In this document: positions 22,067 through 23,481 of the stretch, one piece after another
Layout: every line of letters starts with the position of its first letter
Position numbering within the stretch: position 1 is the first letter of the stretch
Notes under the pieces: model-generated
The model's database searches: none
What the model saw: only the letters and a program-made list of their open reading frames with translations
Told to the model about the DNA's origin: nothing
Made by a program: the position numbers and the translations under genes
Origin: an uncultured Butyrivibrio sp.
Lineage (GTDB): Bacteria; Bacillota; Clostridia; Lachnospirales; Lachnospiraceae
DNA length: 23,481 nucleotides
NCBI RefSeq assembly: GCF_947169445.1
Contig: NZ_CAMVPU010000055.1
Span: 1 to 23,481, forward strand
Direction of reading: 5' to 3'

Positions 22067-23269
22067 TTACCGTTCGGCTTTGATTGAATTAAGCTTATCT
22101 ATAAAGGCATCATATTCCTGATGCTTTATTTCTTTGTCTTTGTACAGCAGCGTATCTGCCTGCACCAGAGTTTCTTCGAAGGACATAGATGAAGATGTGC
22201 ATTCATATACGCCGATGCTGTAGGATGGAGTATAGCTAAGATCATTTATTTTTTCTGTTTCGCGTTTTAGGTCTTTAGCAAATGAAGAAGCCAGGTTTTT
22301 GTCTTTGCCTGCAACAAGAAATTCATCTCCGCCCCATCTTGCAGCGATGGCATTGCGTGAATCAACGGCATGCTGGATAGCATTTGAAAATGATTCGAGA
22401 GCCTTGTCTCCTTCCTCATGTCCAAGTATATCATTTATGTTTTTGAAAAAATCCAGATCTATCATTATGATCGTAAAAGGGTTTTCCTTGCTGCAGGAGG
22501 GAAGTTCATCGCTGATAAATTCCGACATGCGGCGGCGATTATAAAGCCTTGTCAGTACATCTGTGTAAATCTGAGAATCCTGCAGCTCCACAAAAAGCTT
22601 TAACACTATCGGGATGAAACATAACTCGATGGCAGGAAGGTTGATAAGCAGTCCAATCAATAGACCACTTACAGTAAAACATATGATAAATATTGTCTGG
22701 CTGTTGTATTTCTTTTTTTCAATCTTGTTTTTGGCTCTTCTTTTGCAATAAATTGATATCATCGTGGCCAGAATTAAGTAAATGTAGTCAAGAAATAGTA
22801 AAAGAGCTGCAGCGGGCTTAAATAACATTGGATCGTGAGGGTCATAGATGTACACATGAAGCGGTGTAAACAGAAGTACGACGCATATGGCAAGTGGAAG
22901 GAGAATCAGTACTTTCCAAATGGAAAAACGACCAATTGTTAAAACGTTAGCCTTGATATTCAGACTGGAAAAAACATGCATAAACCAGAAAAAACATGAA
23001 AACGTCATAGAAAGAAAGCCAATAGCAATGACGGCACAGGTAAACAGATAGGGGAAAGTGGTAAAAAAGCTTTCGCCCCAAAGCTGTCTAAGGTCGATAA
23101 AGGAAAACACCATAAAAGAAATCAACATACCCTTAAAGGCTCTTATCTCATTCCTGTTTCCAATATTGGTATTGGTTTTTGAGTATATTATCATTAACGA
23201 TATTATGGAGATAAAGATAACCAGAAATATAAATGGCTTTATCTGCGCTTCAATCGGTGGTAGTGTCAT
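22067..23269 (-). CDS. Membrane-bound GGDEF diguanylate cyclase
   Basis: The start is ATG 23269: GAGGG at 23277-23281 lies 7 nt upstream, giving 400 residues. The frame stays open to a TTG at 23362, but that has no ribosome binding site. About six membrane helices fill residues 12-225, a sensor region of no family I recognise. A GGDEF domain follows from about 235: DVLTRLYNRR at 237-246, IDLDFFKNINDILGHEEGD at 270-288, and the intact active-site GGDEF at 313-317. It should make c-di-GMP from two GTP. The product-inhibition I-site (RxxD nine residues before GGDEF) is absent; the local sequence is SRNAIAARW. TATAAT at 23367-23372 (minus) is a possible -10. No EAL or PilZ protein is nearby. Confidence 0.93.
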   Translation of the reverse strand: MTLPPIEAQIKPFIFLVIFISIISLMIIYSKTNTNIGNRNEIRAFKGMLISFMVFSFIDLRQLWGESFFTTFPYLFTCAVIAIGFLSMTFSCFFWFMHVFSSLNIKANVLTIGRFSIWKVLILLPLAICVVLLFTPLHVYIYDPHDPMLFKPAAALLLFLDYIYLILATMISIYCKRRAKNKIEKKKYNSQTIFIICFTVSGLLIGLLINLPAIELCFIPIVLKLFVELQDSQIYTDVLTRLYNRRRMSEFISDELPSCSKENPFTIIMIDLDFFKNINDILGHEEGDKALESFSNAIQHAVDSRNAIAARWGGDEFLVAGKDKNLASSFAKDLKRETEKINDLSYTPSYSIGVYECTSSSMSFEETLVQADTLLYKDKEIKHQEYDAFIDKLNSIKAER

Positions 23270-23376
23270 AGGTGTACCCTCATATTGAATCATGTTCTTA
23301 CGAACCCTGCAGCTAGTGCGGAGTTCTGAGTGGATATTCAAGATATACAAACAATATTCCAATAATATTATAACTT

Positions 23377-23412
23377 AAAAAAGAAACCGAAGACCTATAT
23401 GTCTTCGGTTTC
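23377..23412 (-). terminator. Intrinsic terminator for a minus-strand gene entering from the right
   Basis: GAAACCGAAGAC (23383-23394) and GTCTTCGGTTTC (23401-23412) are a perfect 12-bp stem with a 6-nt loop. Read on the minus strand the hairpin is followed by six Ts (23377-23382). It starts 13 bp after the stop of the partial gene at the window edge and insulates it from the GGDEF gene. Confidence 0.85.
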
Positions 23413-23425
23413 CAAAAATTTAATA

Positions 23426-23481
23426 TTAGTGAATTGTAATACTAACTTCCACCCCTCTTAAGGCAAACATGGAAGTTACTA
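23426..23481 (-). CDS. C-terminal end of an unidentified protein (partial)
   Basis: On the minus strand the last 17 codons and stop (TAA at 23426-23428) of a frame that runs off the window can be read, ending VTSMFALRGVEVSITIH. A perfect intrinsic terminator directly after it on the same strand supports a real gene end here. Too little is visible to name the product; the ATG inside could also start a 14-residue peptide, which is less likely. Confidence 0.5.
   Translation of the reverse strand, partial: VTSMFALRGVEVSITIH

Noticed and set aside
23270..23362. A 31-residue N-terminal extension of the GGDEF protein from TTG 23362.
   Set aside because: No ribosome binding site is present there, while ATG 23269 has GAGGG at 7 nt and starts just before the first membrane helix.
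1..23481. CRISPR arrays, tRNA genes, prophage or toxin-antitoxin modules.
   Set aside because: No regularly spaced repeats, cloverleaf sequence, phage protein or typical small toxin-antitoxin gene pair was seen on either strand.

Overview
The window reads as chromosomal DNA of a low-to-moderate-GC Gram-positive anaerobe, most likely a Lachnospiraceae member such as Butyrivibrio or a relative. This is an inference from gene content and style: strong AGGAG-type ribosome binding sites, many GTG/TTG starts, a fused FeoA-FeoB, a galactanase lipoprotein, a DUF3048 lipoprotein, a TraX-family membrane protein and a DUF362/ferredoxin protein. No rRNA, tRNA, CRISPR array, phage gene or transposase gene was seen.

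Layout. 1-540: the 3' end of rplA, its terminator and a cluster of contiguous hairpins. 543-2795 (minus): a membrane-anchored CapA-type metallophosphatase, a flavodoxin-like protein and a small two-TM protein. 2938-6528 (plus): a promoter, then trkA-trkH (potassium uptake) and an unrecognised exported protein. 6598-8644 (minus): a DUF3048 lipoprotein followed by a TraX-family protein. 8645-14377 (plus): a divergent control region, fused feoAB, a beta-CASP RNase-type metallohydrolase, then thyA-folA. 14390-14534: a 145-bp MITE-like insertion with 11-bp terminal inverted repeats and an 8-bp target duplication. 14597-17855 (plus): a diacylglycerol-kinase-family lipid kinase, a DUF362 2x[4Fe-4S] protein, a short LRR protein and a strong bidirectional terminator. 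17902-21984: a divergent pair, a cytoplasmic GH13 glucosidase (minus) and a secreted GH53 galactanase lipoprotein (plus). They share a 360-bp control region with a cre/LacI-type operator. 22067-23481 (minus): a membrane diguanylate cyclase, and at the edge a terminator plus the last codons of another minus-strand gene.

How the genes work together. Most of the window is housekeeping: potassium and Fe(II) uptake, thymidylate/folate synthesis, lipid phosphorylation. The 17.9-22 kb block is a carbohydrate module: GH53 cuts galactan outside the cell and GH13 cuts alpha-glucosides inside. thyA and folA form a natural pair because ThyA produces the dihydrofolate that FolA reduces.

Several starts were moved to the codon with a proper ribosome binding site: feoAB to GTG 8879, folA to TTG 13886, the two-TM gene to ATG 2795 and the GGDEF gene to ATG 23269. 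I did not find a clear multi-gene novel defence or biosynthetic system. The most interesting unexplained items are the MITE-like element, the hairpin cluster after rplA, the feoAB leader inverted repeat, a coding-like frame running into the galactanase gene, and a possible leaderless capA-like transcript.
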